From: Nothopassalora personata
Taxonomy: Eukaryota; Ascomycota; Dothideomycetes; Mycosphaerellales; Mycosphaerellaceae
Length of the DNA stretch: 64,000 nt
Direction of reading: 5' to 3'
Assembly: GCA_033816765.1 (NCBI GenBank)
Contig: CM066292.1
Coordinates: 4,836,001-4,900,000, forward strand
Shown: positions 33,212-42,542 of the stretch, piece by piece
Layout: each line of letters begins with the position of its first letter
How positions within the stretch are numbered: the stretch's first letter is position 1
The notes under the pieces: generated by a model
Databases searched by the model: none
Seen by the model: the letters and a program-made list of their open reading frames with translations, nothing else
Told to the model about the DNA's origin: nothing
Translations under genes and position numbers: made by a program

Positions 33212-33724
33212 AGGCGATTGATTCGTACCTGGTAGTCGAGCAGCATCAAGCGTCGAGGTTGAGGTCGTACTTGACTGCGAAAAGTGCCAAGCCGGATAGC
33301 GGGAAATGGTACGTGAGGGAGGAAACGTACCTTCGGAGAGAGCACGCCCGGGGTGCGGGCGGACCATGCGACAGAGAGCATACAGAGGAGAGTTGAGAGA
33401 CTTGAGCACGAGCAGCTGGAAGAGGTGCCATGTATATGCAGACAACGGCGTAATGGTAATGCTAGGCGGAAAGCTCGAGGAAGTGTTGCTTCCGGCTTCT
33501 TGGAGTACACTCACGCATCAGTATACTTTCTCACGCCATTACGAAATTGAAGCCAGTCAATCGAGGATGGTCCATTGTCCCTGCAATCGATTTTGCTTTC
33601 CTCGTACATGCCGTGGAGTGTCCAAGCACTACGCGCACAATGAATACAGCACTCGGGTCATGCAAAAACTCTTGATGCAATACGAACACCCTCTATCTCC
33701 TCCCTACTCATCACATCATAACTT
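33212..33724. other. Convergent intergenic sequence, calcineurin / DUF7730-like
   Basis: About 510 bp between convergent genes; likely 3' UTRs. No other feature was recognised. Confidence 0.35.
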
Positions 33725-34879
33725 TCATATATCATTCCCATAAACGCAAAGCTGCGGCGCCGTCATATCCAATTCCAGAACCCGCAATGCTTTCGACAAC
33801 GCCCTGGTATCTTCCAGCTCCTCCTCATGGCTCATCATTTTCTGCCGCAGGCTCTCGGCAAACGGTTTCATGACTGCACCTGTAATGGCGACGTTTCGAA
33901 TTCCTCGAAGATGTCCTAAGGGTGCGAGCATGGATTCGACGTCTTGTTCGATTTTTCGGGCTTCGTCGTCCCGTGGGGTTTTGAGTTGGTCGAGGACGGC
34001 GTTGCCGTTGGAGATGCGGATGTGGAGTTTGGTTAGGTTTCTTGCGTCGTGCTGCATTTCGATGCCGCTGTCTCGGGCGCTTATGGGGTGTGGTGGTGGT
34101 GGTGCTGGTGCTGGTGCTGGTGCTGGTGCTGGTGCTGGTGCTGGTGGTTGGAGGGCGTTGACGAGTCTTTGGACTTGGGTTTGGAGACCGTGGGTGAGGC
34201 CTTTGCCGCTTACGTTGAACTTGATCATCCCGGTGTAGGAGTCTACGTGGTCAATGTTTACGATTACGCGCTTGAGCAGTGCTAGGTAGCGTTTCGGCAT
34301 GAGTTCGAGGAAGTTGAAGCGGCGGCTTGGAGCCATGCCGGTGGGGAGTAGGTAGTTGAATCTGAAGGTGATGCCGGAGTATGTCAGGATCAGGAGGAAT
34401 GTGTTTCCCCCGTAGAGCATTTCGGCGCATTCGTCGTGGATCTGTCGGCAGACTCGGAGGAGATCGACGTTTGCTCTTTGCCATACGATGTGGGATGCGC
34501 CGAGCGGTGTGTGGGCATTGGGCACCATGCGCATGCCTTTGGCCTCTCTCTTCTTCACGGCGCTGAAGTTGCGTGCGTGGCTCGCTAATGGGTTTGGATC
34601 CGATCGGTCGTAGGTCCTCGGTAGGAGGTAGCTGAAGATCTGTTGTCTCAGCTCCAAGGGGAGTTGTAGGAGTGGAAACTTTGGCTTGAAGCTGGCGGGA
34701 GAGCGAGAGCGCTGCTCGAGCTCGTGGAAGGACTCATGGCGGAAGAGAGGCGCTGAGGGTCGGTTGATGGTTGTTGTTGTTGTTGTTGTTGCTGTTGTTG
34801 TCGTTGTTGTTGCTATCGTCGTCGGCGCAAAGTGGGGAGAAACGTGGTAATCTCTGCAATTGTAGTGGCCCGTATCCAT
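33725..34879 (-). CDS. F-box-like/DUF7730-type fungal protein with Ala-Pro and poly-Thr tracts
   Basis: Intronless, 384 aa. The N-terminus has a Thr tract encoded by a GTT-type microsatellite. The F-box-like core LLQLPLELRQQIFSYLLPR is followed by the pattern VDLLRVCRQIHDECAEMLYGGNTF, which marks the large fungal DUF7730/F-box-like family. The middle carries about eight Ala-Pro dipeptides encoded by a GGTGCT/AGCACC hexamer repeat at about 34096-34144. Function is unknown; the F-box-like part may recruit a ubiquitin ligase. Divergent from the F-box gene at 35297. Confidence 0.8.
   Translation of the reverse strand: MDTGHYNCRDYHVSPHFAPTTIATTTTTTATTTTTTTINRPSAPLFRHESFHELEQRSRSPASFKPKFPLLQLPLELRQQIFSYLLPRTYDRSDPNPLASHARNFSAVKKREAKGMRMVPNAHTPLGASHIVWQRANVDLLRVCRQIHDECAEMLYGGNTFLLILTYSGITFRFNYLLPTGMAPSRRFNFLELMPKRYLALLKRVIVNIDHVDSYTGMIKFNVSGKGLTHGLQTQVQRLVNALQPPAPAPAPAPAPAPAPPPPHPISARDSGIEMQHDARNLTKLHIRISNGNAVLDQLKTPRDDEARKIEQDVESMLAPLGHLRGIRNVAITGAVMKPFAESLRQKMMSHEEELEDTRALSKALRVLELDMTAPQLCVYGNDI
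34096..34144. repeat. GGTGCT hexanucleotide microsatellite inside a coding region
   Basis: Consecutive GGTGCT units (after a GGT run) encode an (Ala-Pro)n tract on the minus strand. Unit-length changes keep frame, so the protein tract length can vary between strains. Confidence 0.9.
34766..34815. repeat. GTT trinucleotide microsatellite (poly-Thr)
   Basis: A GTT run interrupted by GCT/GTC encodes the N-terminal Thr tract of the minus-strand DUF7730-like protein. Confidence 0.9.
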
Positions 34880-35296
34880 AGAGAGATGTCGGAGTTTCTG
34901 GAGTGAGGCTCAACCGACCATGAGCATGCATGACCCCCCCATAGCGTGGAGACGGGACCGGGGGTGGCGATGATTTTAGGAGGCTGGTCACGCTAATCAA
35001 CTATTGATATACTGCATGCGAACGTCCAGATCTCCTGCTTCCCTTCCTTCCTCCCACACGCGACCAATATGATCAATCCCACCATGAGCAGCCTTCGTGG
35101 GCCGGCCATGCCGCCAGAGTGTGTCAGCACAGGATATCGCTTCCTACCATCAACCTATAGCCCCAGTGTTGGGGTCTCGATCATCTGAGTACACCGCCCA
35201 TCGCCAGACGAGCTGCAGCATTCGTCTGGTGTCCGAATAATCCCTCACTTATCCGATATACCACCACCACCACCAAACCATCGATAATTCGCAACC
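34880..35296. promoter_or_regulatory. Divergent intergenic region, DUF7730-like / F-box
   Basis: A 417-bp gap between divergent ATGs. It contains a CCACCACCACCACCA tract at about 35261-35276, just before the F-box ATG. No specific operator could be assigned. Confidence 0.4.
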
Positions 35297-36331
35297 ATGT
35301 ACTTCGACGCGCTACCCAGCGAACTCCTCACGCACATATACCTGTCTCTGCCGAATATCGCATCCGCCATCAACCTTTCAGCAACCTGCCATCGACTCTA
35401 CAGCGCCTATCATTCATCCAAAAGGCTCGTCATCCTTCAAGAAGCCGCAGACGCTGAGTTCGGGCCCATCGGAGACATCATCCAGCTCCTGACCCACAAC
35501 TCCTCGCAGCCAGCGCACATTCGACGCAACGTCCCCATCTCTGAAGCATTGATCAAGCAGATCGTCAAAGTCGGCCGCGTAGCCCAGCAATACGAGGAGG
35601 AAATCTACCCCTTCAAGAAATGGAAGACAGACTACGGCAACAGACGCCTCTTAACACCCGAAGAGCGCTACAACCTCCGACGCGCAATCTACCGCCTCTG
35701 GCTCTTCTCGAAAGCCTTCCATAACTCGGCCCACATCCGCACATGCCGCCAAATCCCCGAGATCATGCGCGAGCGCGCCATGCTCTTACACAACTTCACC
35801 TCGGCCGAGCTCGCCGAGATGCTCGACGTACATCTCGTGATGAAGGACATGGTCGCCAATAACATTTGTCCCTCCAACGGCAAGATCAAGCAGAAATTCA
35901 ACAAGCGATTCCCAGAGAGCAAACACCAACTCCTCTTCAATATCAACATGCATCTCAACTACCCTCCCGAACCTTCAGCCCTTGCCTCAGACTACTGCAA
36001 CTCCTCCTACGGCTCTACGCGATATCAGTCTCGCCTCGCACCAACACGCTGGCACGAGCCTGGAGCGGAGGGCTGGGGAGACGATGTCATGCATTATTAT
36101 GTGGTCGAGGATATGATGAAGCTGGATCCGGAGCAGTTGCTGTATTTGAGGAATCATTGTACGTTGAAAGCCCAGGTGGAGACGTATGTGAGACAGCTTG
36201 GGGACTGGTTTGGGAATAATGGGCAGACTTTTGCGGAGACGTTGGAGCTGGTGGTCAAGCAGAGGGGTGGAGACTTTGAGGAATTGAAGGATGCGGTTGA
36301 AGAGGGGGAGTTGGGGGTTGCGATCGGTTGA
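35297..36331 (+). CDS. F-box domain protein
   Basis: Intronless, 344 aa. The F-box is at residues 5-45 (LPSELLTHIYLSLPNIASAINLSATCHRLY). A helical middle (RRLLTPEERYNLRRAIYRLWLF, common to this fungal F-box family) and an acidic end follow. The protein is expected to bind Skp1 and select a substrate for SCF-dependent ubiquitination; the substrate is unknown. The ATG context (AACCATGTAC) is acceptable. Confidence 0.85.
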   Translation: MYFDALPSELLTHIYLSLPNIASAINLSATCHRLYSAYHSSKRLVILQEAADAEFGPIGDIIQLLTHNSSQPAHIRRNVPISEALIKQIVKVGRVAQQYEEEIYPFKKWKTDYGNRRLLTPEERYNLRRAIYRLWLFSKAFHNSAHIRTCRQIPEIMRERAMLLHNFTSAELAEMLDVHLVMKDMVANNICPSNGKIKQKFNKRFPESKHQLLFNINMHLNYPPEPSALASDYCNSSYGSTRYQSRLAPTRWHEPGAEGWGDDVMHYYVVEDMMKLDPEQLLYLRNHCTLKAQVETYVRQLGDWFGNNGQTFAETLELVVKQRGGDFEELKDAVEEGELGVAIG

Positions 36332-37086
36332 ATTGAGTTAATTTTATAATAGGCTTAGGCCCATCTATCTATTTTTTTGATAGAACTCGGGTCAATCGTA
36401 AACTTCTCTCAACCCCATCCAAGTACCGTATCGACGTTTCTATCTCTCGCGCGGCGATGCTCCCTCGTACATCCCCCAGCTACTTTGTAGGCGGTGGGGA
36501 GTGGGGAGGAGGTTGAGGAAGGTGGTGTAGAAGTCAGGAGGGAGGGGGGCATGTTTGGGTGTGGATGTGGAGAGGGAAGGAAGAGGTGGACGTGAATGTG
36601 GTGCGGAGGGGAAGGTACAGATTGGGGGATGGGGATGTATGTGAGGATGTGGTGTGCGCTCAGATTGAGGTGAAGTGCCGGGGGGGGGGGCCTAGCCTAT
36701 GCTATGTATGCTATGCAAGTTTGAGTTGTGTCGTTTGAGTTGTGTCGGATGGTCGGATGGGAAGGGGTAATTCTTGAATGACCATCGTTGAGAGCGGATC
36801 TAGCGAGTGCTGCTGGTTTTGGACAAGGTCTCGTTGGATCGTTTACGAATAAGTCTTGTCAACAGGCATAGAATACTGGCGGAGTGGGAGAGAATGAGAT
36901 GCAACGAGAACTCGCAATAACCCAAATATTTCAGACATCCGATCATCACCCTATGCCCAAAATCAAATCTATCAATCTGATATCGCTGTACAAAAGTCCA
37001 GCCATCCTACCATGAAATCAAAGAGATCAACAATCTGGACATTACATACCTGGCCACTCACCTTCGCCCTAGTCACCTACTATTCT
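36332..37086. other. Convergent intergenic sequence with G-run
   Basis: About 755 bp. It is purine-rich on the plus strand (GGGGAGTGGGGAGGAGG-type, about 36490-36640) with a G homopolymer at about 36679-36688. No gene seen. Confidence 0.4.
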
Positions 37087-38988
37087 CTACGCAAGATCAT
37101 CAGAACTCCACGAAAAGTGACCGCGTGGCGCTGTTGCTCCCGCTGTAGCTTGACCGCTCTCAGCTGGGAAGACTCCGACTCGTGTACGAAAGTTCGGCAT
37201 GCGTGGAGTGAACGGACCTGGAATGTCAGCAATCTCTTGTGCGTACTCTGCTCCAGCGACGGCTTGAAGGTCACTGAGTCTATTAACGCGGCGAAGCGGC
37301 GGGAGATGAGCGATTGCAGCAGTCATGGAAGGTGCGTTCGGCTGGACTGGTGATGAGGCTTGTGAGTAGCGTGGTGGAGAGCTCCGCGAGTCTGGCTGAG
37401 CTGTGTGCTGTGGTTCTTGCCCTTTGATGTAGTGGTCGTTAGCAAATGGAGCGGGCCAGAAGGAATCGGGGATTCTGCCGCCTGCTTCATACCACTGTCG
37501 GACGTGCTCTTTGAAAAGGTACGACGTGTAGTGGAGTTCGTTAGCGGCTGGTCGGTCGGCAGGATCAGGGGAAAGACAAGCCTCAAGAAGCTGAAGGAAC
37601 CGTGGGTGATCTCTGACCGAAGAGAAGTCGAAAGCCTGTGCGATGTTGTCAATCTCGGGGTCATAGATGTAGGCTGAGATGAGTTGGAAGAGCGTAACAC
37701 CAAGGGAGTAGATGTCGCTCTTCTCACTGCAGACTCCTTGAACACCTGGATTCTCAGCCAGCTCAGGCGCCCAAAAGCCAGCTGTGCCCATGCGCGTGTC
37801 TTTTTGATTATGCTCAGTGAGACCAGCAAGACCGAAGTCTGCAAGTACCGCCGCGGGGAGGCCGTAGTTGCTGTTGTCGGTGGGCCATCGGAGGAAGACG
37901 TTGCCGGGTTTGATGTCTCTGTGTAGGATCTTTGCTTGGCGGGAGTTTTTACGAACCATGCATGAGTTCGTGACAGTGTCGAAGTCGACATCTCCATGGT
38001 TGAGGAAAGCTGAGGCATCGATCAGCGCTGCAGCAATAGAAAGGACGACGGGAGCAGGGACATGCTCGCCACGCTTTCTGCAGGACTCAATGAGATTGTC
38101 AACATCGCCAGCTGAGCAGAACTCCAGGACCATGTTCGAGATGCCTCTGACCCAGTCATCGAGTATTTCCTCAACCTGAATGATGTTGGGATGGCTGTGC
38201 TTGATCTGGCTCATCATGTAGACCTCATCTGGGACAAACTGCTGTCCATCCGGTGTCTTGAGGTAACGCATCTGCTTGATGATGAATTGCTTGCCGGTGG
38301 ACTTGTGTTTGACAAGACTTACAGGGCCTTCATTGTTCCGCTTGAGCGTTTTGATGACAGCATAATCAGAGGCAAAGCTCTCCGGAGTAGGCTCAAGTCG
38401 GGCCGGAGGTGCTATCGTTGGATTTGAGTCAGCAGGAGGGACGGGATACACAGAAGATGCAGCTCGAGACATGGCGCTTGTTTGTGGCGTGGGGTGTCTT
38501 GTTCGTACGGATGCCGGCGTTGGAATCGAGACAGAAGGGGAGCTAGGGGTGACGGGAGCGCCATCAAAGCCAGGGAAGAACTCACGAAGCTCGCCAATGT
38601 GGACATTCGGGTCAAAGAGTGCCTCTTCAAGGACAGCTGAGCTGATCTGCGCATTGCCGCGACCATAGAAGCTGCCATAGGCGTGAACAGCGTGTTGTTG
38701 CGTGGATGGTGGCGTCACAAGACCTTGTTCTTCATCTCTAAGCCGCGTCTGCTTTTTCCTGGTGAAGAGGGTTCGAAGAGTCCTGATTGTCCCTGGGACC
38801 CAGTTTTGTCGATGGTCAGAAGTGACTGCACGGCTCCTGCGGGAGCTCCTTATTCCTTGGAAGCACTGGAACATGGCGACCATAATTGCTGCGCTGAGGT
38901 AGAGCGCGACGAAGAGCGTAAGTGGCGCCTTTGATTCAGACACAATTACTCGCTGAAGCGATGATCTTTCTTCTACGTTCAATGACAC
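37087..38988 (-). CDS. Membrane-anchored Ser/Thr protein kinase
   Basis: The 633-residue open frame has one membrane helix (residues 22-40), a Pro/Ser-rich linker and a kinase domain at about 205-500. Visible residues are Lys238 in FIIKQM, HRDIKPGN (356-363), DFG (384-386) and APE (407-409). The glycine loop is degenerate (KRNNEGPVSL), and a short insert precedes the catalytic loop. The tail is Pro/Ser-rich. The frame begins with GTG at 38988 and stays open upstream to a TAG near 39060 without an ATG. The true start is therefore either in an upstream exon or at the first in-frame ATG (38883, which would cut into the membrane helix). It resembles fungal NEK/ULK-like kinases loosely; the pathway is unknown. 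It is the last host gene before the repeat block. Confidence 0.85.
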   Translation of the reverse strand: MSLNVEERSSLQRVIVSESKAPLTLFVALYLSAAIMVAMFQCFQGIRSSRRSRAVTSDHRQNWVPGTIRTLRTLFTRKKQTRLRDEEQGLVTPPSTQQHAVHAYGSFYGRGNAQISSAVLEEALFDPNVHIGELREFFPGFDGAPVTPSSPSVSIPTPASVRTRHPTPQTSAMSRAASSVYPVPPADSNPTIAPPARLEPTPESFASDYAVIKTLKRNNEGPVSLVKHKSTGKQFIIKQMRYLKTPDGQQFVPDEVYMMSQIKHSHPNIIQVEEILDDWVRGISNMVLEFCSAGDVDNLIESCRKRGEHVPAPVVLSIAAALIDASAFLNHGDVDFDTVTNSCMVRKNSRQAKILHRDIKPGNVFLRWPTDNSNYGLPAAVLADFGLAGLTEHNQKDTRMGTAGFWAPELAENPGVQGVCSEKSDIYSLGVTLFQLISAYIYDPEIDNIAQAFDFSSVRDHPRFLQLLEACLSPDPADRPAANELHYTSYLFKEHVRQWYEAGGRIPDSFWPAPFANDHYIKGQEPQHTAQPDSRSSPPRYSQASSPVQPNAPSMTAAIAHLPPLRRVNRLSDLQAVAGAEYAQEIADIPGPFTPRMPNFRTRVGVFPAESGQATAGATAPRGHFSWSSDDLA

Positions 38989-39625
38989 GACCGGCGTGGT
39001 ATTGAGCAGTGGATCAGATGCAAGGCGTCTGGCGATTACTGGGTCGGGAATCTCTGGCTAATGGAAGGCACATCGAGTGCAACTATTGGAGGACACGGGA
39101 GTTCCATCTTATACCAGATGAGAGCTCTACTGATGTTCTCTAAGGTGGATGTTGCTCGGGCCACTTTCTTTGTTGTCATTGTTGCGCTGTGGGAAGCGTG
39201 CCTTTGTGAGGATACAATGAACAAAGAGGCCACAAAGCAGTATTCATTCTTCCTCGGCATGTATCGGGCGGCTTCTTCTCTGAACACTACTACGATAGAT
39301 GCAGAGCTTGCTCTCATGGCTCTCACCTGTCGATAATGTGTTGTCAATCTGGCAGGATGTTGTGTGCACATGTGCCGAGCAGGAGCTGGACCCGAAGTAC
39401 TCCACGCGATCGGCCGCGAACACCGTGATCCAAATGGAAGACAAAGGAGATAAAGAGATGGCAATGCCATCAAGCCGAACAATGCCATCAGATCACCGCC
39501 AAGATGTATGTCGTCCAAACTACGAGGCAGTCAAAGAGAATGGCATACTGGTCAGATCGGTCAAGTGGGGACACATAAGAGCGAGGCCCCATCCAGGTTA
39601 GAAGCGATCGCCGGAGCGTCGCCTG
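38989..39625. other. Kinase upstream region and border to repeat block
   Basis: Likely contains the kinase promoter and possibly a first exon (a minus-strand frame at 39036-39518 is open, but no splice model with the kinase frame worked). GC content and codon-like texture are those of the gene-rich part. The character changes abruptly at about 39626. Confidence 0.4.
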
Positions 39626-39800
39626 TGTTGTAAAAAGGTATTTGACGAGTACAAGCTTCTAGATTAAAACGATAGGGTGGATTAGTAACCCTTATGAATT
39701 GCTATAGGGTGTAAGACTATCTAGCTATAGAAACAGTGTAATATAGTGTATATGTGCTAAGTCCTAACTAATATAGCTATTAGTTACCTAATTTATAATA
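39626..39800 (-). repeat. LTR-like sequence (175 bp) with adjacent polypurine tract
   Basis: It starts TGTTGTAAAAAGG and ends TTATAATA, i.e. TG..CA with a CA-to-TA change. On the minus strand the adjoining 39801-39812 reads AAAGGGGGAG, a polypurine tract expected just upstream of a 3' LTR. The element would thus lie on the minus strand. No second copy was found in the window. Confidence 0.55.
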
Positions 39801-41238
39801 CTCCCCCTTTAGACTAACTGCTATAAAGGTAGTCTAATTAACTTAATATTACCTATATTGCTATATTAATCTCGAACACCTTTACTAGCTTTAGATACTA
39901 GATTAGCTATAAGTAGGCATATACTAAGGACAGCGATCTTATTAGATCTATATATATAAGAGATCTTTATAGACCTACTTTTAGATATATTTAGGCCTTA
40001 TCTTTCCGCTTTTAGAAGTAAATAGAAGGTTCTCTCGGCTTAAGAAGGCTCTTATAGCTAGGTAGCAACGTATAGACCTTATAGGTATATATAAAAGATG
40101 CTAGTTCTTTACTAAGTAACTCTCTCTACTTTATACTACTTTATACCTCTCTTACCCCCTTCTAGACTACTATATATACTTATATATACTAATAACTACT
40201 ATACGTACATTCTTAAAGCTTTTTAAGAAGCTTTAGTAAGGTATACTATATATATAATAGTATTTTAAGGGTGTTTACTAACTTATAACGTAACGACTTA
40301 AAAAACATTTCTAGTTTAAATTTAGTAACTAATGTTATAGGACAATATAACAAAGATATAAATAAGTTACTATAAGAGCCTTAACATAAAGTAGTATTAT
40401 AGTAGATATTATTAAGTAGACTCCTATAAACTAGTTTAGTAGTACTAGTAATGTCTTTAGTAGTAGAACTAGTTCTAGTAACGGTAACAATCCTAATAAG
40501 CATTCTCCTAGTAATAGTAGAAAGGGCCTATCTATATCTAGTAGGCTCTCTAAGCGTAAGACCCTTATTAAGGCACTTAGGCTACTTAAGTAGATTATTA
40601 AGAGTAAGCGTAAGATTACTAAGAGGAATATAACCTTATAGCTTACTATAGTATCCCTTAAGGTTGCCTTCTATAAGAAGAAGCTCCTAACTACTAAGGG
40701 TAGTATTACTAACCTACTAAACTAGGGTTAGATTAATACGGCTACCTAGGACTTCGATTATATAATAGTCGATCCTTAAGGTCGTATCTCTAATAGTATA
40801 ACTATAAACCTTAATAGTAGTTAGAACTACCTTCCTACCTTATAGGCTTCCGCTATAGACTATCTTATTTAGTACTTTGGTAGCGTATATAACCGCTATA
40901 AGGAGAGATCTAACCTTCTCTTTACTAGCTACTATACTATTCTAGGATAGTTTAAGGGCTACTATACTAACTACGCTCTTAATAATTACTACGATAAGTA
41001 TAGCTTCTTCTCTCTAAGGACCCTATAGTAGAGTATTACTAGTCTATCTAGAACCTACTAGTAGCTAGGTATAGGTTATACTCGCTCTACTAGTACTACC
41101 TTCTAGGGTAGTATATAAGCTAGTCGCTCTCCTCCTATTATATATAGTAGCCCTCTACGTAAGGGCTTCCTATCTCTAGTTCTATATTCTCCTAGTATAA
41201 GTACCTCTAGATATAGTCTTTAGATACTACTTACCTAG
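39801..41238. mobile_element. Degenerate TA-rich element interior, type unresolved
   Basis: Extremely rich in TA, CTA and TAG. Plus-strand translation around 40450-41150 gives a basic stretch (SSRLSKRKTLIKALRLLK) and further residues interrupted by TAG stops, compatible with a RIP-degraded gag-like ORF. I could not match pol motifs. A sequence belonging with the LTR at 39626 is likely but unproved. Confidence 0.4.
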
Positions 41239-41503
41239 TATTAGGTTTAGTATAACCTAATAATATTACAAGTTAAGAAGATAAGCTTAATTGGGTTTAT
41301 TCTCGGGCCGATAAGACGTCGAGGGAGAGTAATAAAGTAGTAGTTGTCTTAGTCTTATAAAGACTTAAGAAATAGTATAGTAGAGGTTAGGTTACGATAT
41401 ATTCTAAATAGTAATATTAAATAGTAAGTTAAACGCCTCGAAGCTATAAGGGTTCTTAGCGTTCCTAGATATAAAGAAAACATTACTATATCTTAGCTCT
41501 ATA
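41239..41503 (-). repeat. Truncated LTR of the A-type chromovirus family
   Basis: Matches the R/U5 side of the LTR at 41504-41946 (TATTAGGTTTAGTATAACC start, shared GCGTTCCTA block). It stops before the U3 part, so it abuts the next LTR head-to-tail. Confidence 0.75.
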
Positions 41504-41946
41504 TATTAGGTTTAGTATAACCTAATAATATTACAAGATTAGAAGACTAAGCTTAATCGGGTTTTATCTTGTAGCCGATAGAAGGTAAGGGAGAGTAATA
41601 AAGTAGTAGCTATCTTAGTCTATAAGACTTTAAGTAGTAGTAAGGTAGAGGTTAGGTTATAGTGTATTCTAAACAGTAATATTAAACAGTAAGTTAAACC
41701 CCTCGAAGCTATAAGGGATTCTTAGCGTTCCTAAATATAAAGGAGACTCCTCTTTAGAGAGGAAGAGGCGGCTAGTAAGTCCTACGTATACTAGCCGCTA
41801 CGTAAGCATTTCTAGTAGTGCTAGATCTACTAACTTACGTGCTAGGTAAGCATTTCTAGTAACGCTCGATCTACTAACTTACGTGCTAGGTAAGCCTTCT
41901 CGAGCGGTATCGGTTAGTCCGGGCGGCTCTAGTTAGAACCGTAACA
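41504..41946 (-). repeat. 3' LTR of chromovirus A1
   Basis: 443 bp, ending CCGTAACA on the plus strand, so it reads TGTTACGG.. on the minus strand. It is followed by a polypurine tract (minus-strand AAAGAGGGGATAG) just inside the element. Two 44-bp tandem units lie in its U3 at 41802-41889. Confidence 0.85.
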
Positions 41947-42029
41947 CTATCCCCTCTTTAGCTTAGCTCGTCCCGAGCTTACTTTACAAGTCCGCGGCTT
42001 TTCCGTCGTTACGCTAATATTATATAAAG

Positions 42030-42542
42030 ATGTCTTCTCGTTAGTCTATCGAAAACGTCCGTTACGTAGCCTAAATTACAAAATTTAGTTTCGTTTAAGA
42101 TTTCCCTTACGACTATTGTTTCTCGTATCCGTCCTCCTATCTTAAGATAACTCCGTCCGGAAAGTGCGCCGAGTGTATACGTCGTACGCGCCCCTATGTC
42201 TCGACTTCGTAGGAGGCTCTCGATCGAACTCGTAATAAGCTATCGTTAGAGCTAGCGGAGGATAAGAAACGAAAGGAAGGTCTACTACGGCAGTTAGTCG
42301 AGCTTTAAGCTCGTATTAATTGGAATCGTAAGGTAAAGCATTAAGCCGATAAGCAAAGTAGGTAAAAGATAGTATATATTATCTAGGAGATAGAGGAGTC
42401 CGGGGACATTAACGCTCCTTTCGCTATAGAGGACCTAGGCGATCTAGAGATCGACCTAGGCTTCGCGGGTGTCTCTTCTCCTTTCTCTTAGGGGGACGAT
42501 TCTCTTCGCGGAACTTCGCGAGAGGTTAGGGGCAATTTGTAA
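42030..42542 (+). pseudogene. Antisense accessory ORF of chromovirus A1 (Cys-motif plus coiled coil)
   Basis: About 170 codons on the strand opposite to pol, between chromodomain and 3' LTR, interrupted by TAG/TAA at positions compatible with Gln/Trp. It reads MSSR, a Cys-containing segment (SGKCAECIRRTRPYVS), then EALDRTRNKLSLELAEDKKRKE, a charged coiled-coil-like helix. An equivalent ORF lies in element C at 62019. Its presence in two diverged copies argues that it was a real gene of this family. Function unknown; a CxxC plus coiled coil suggests a nucleic-acid or partner-binding accessory protein. Confidence 0.7.

Noticed and set aside
40451..40633. 60-codon open frame in TA-rich DNA
   Set aside because: Composition is that of RIP-altered repeats; hydrophobic Leu/Val run arises from CTA/GTA-rich sequence.
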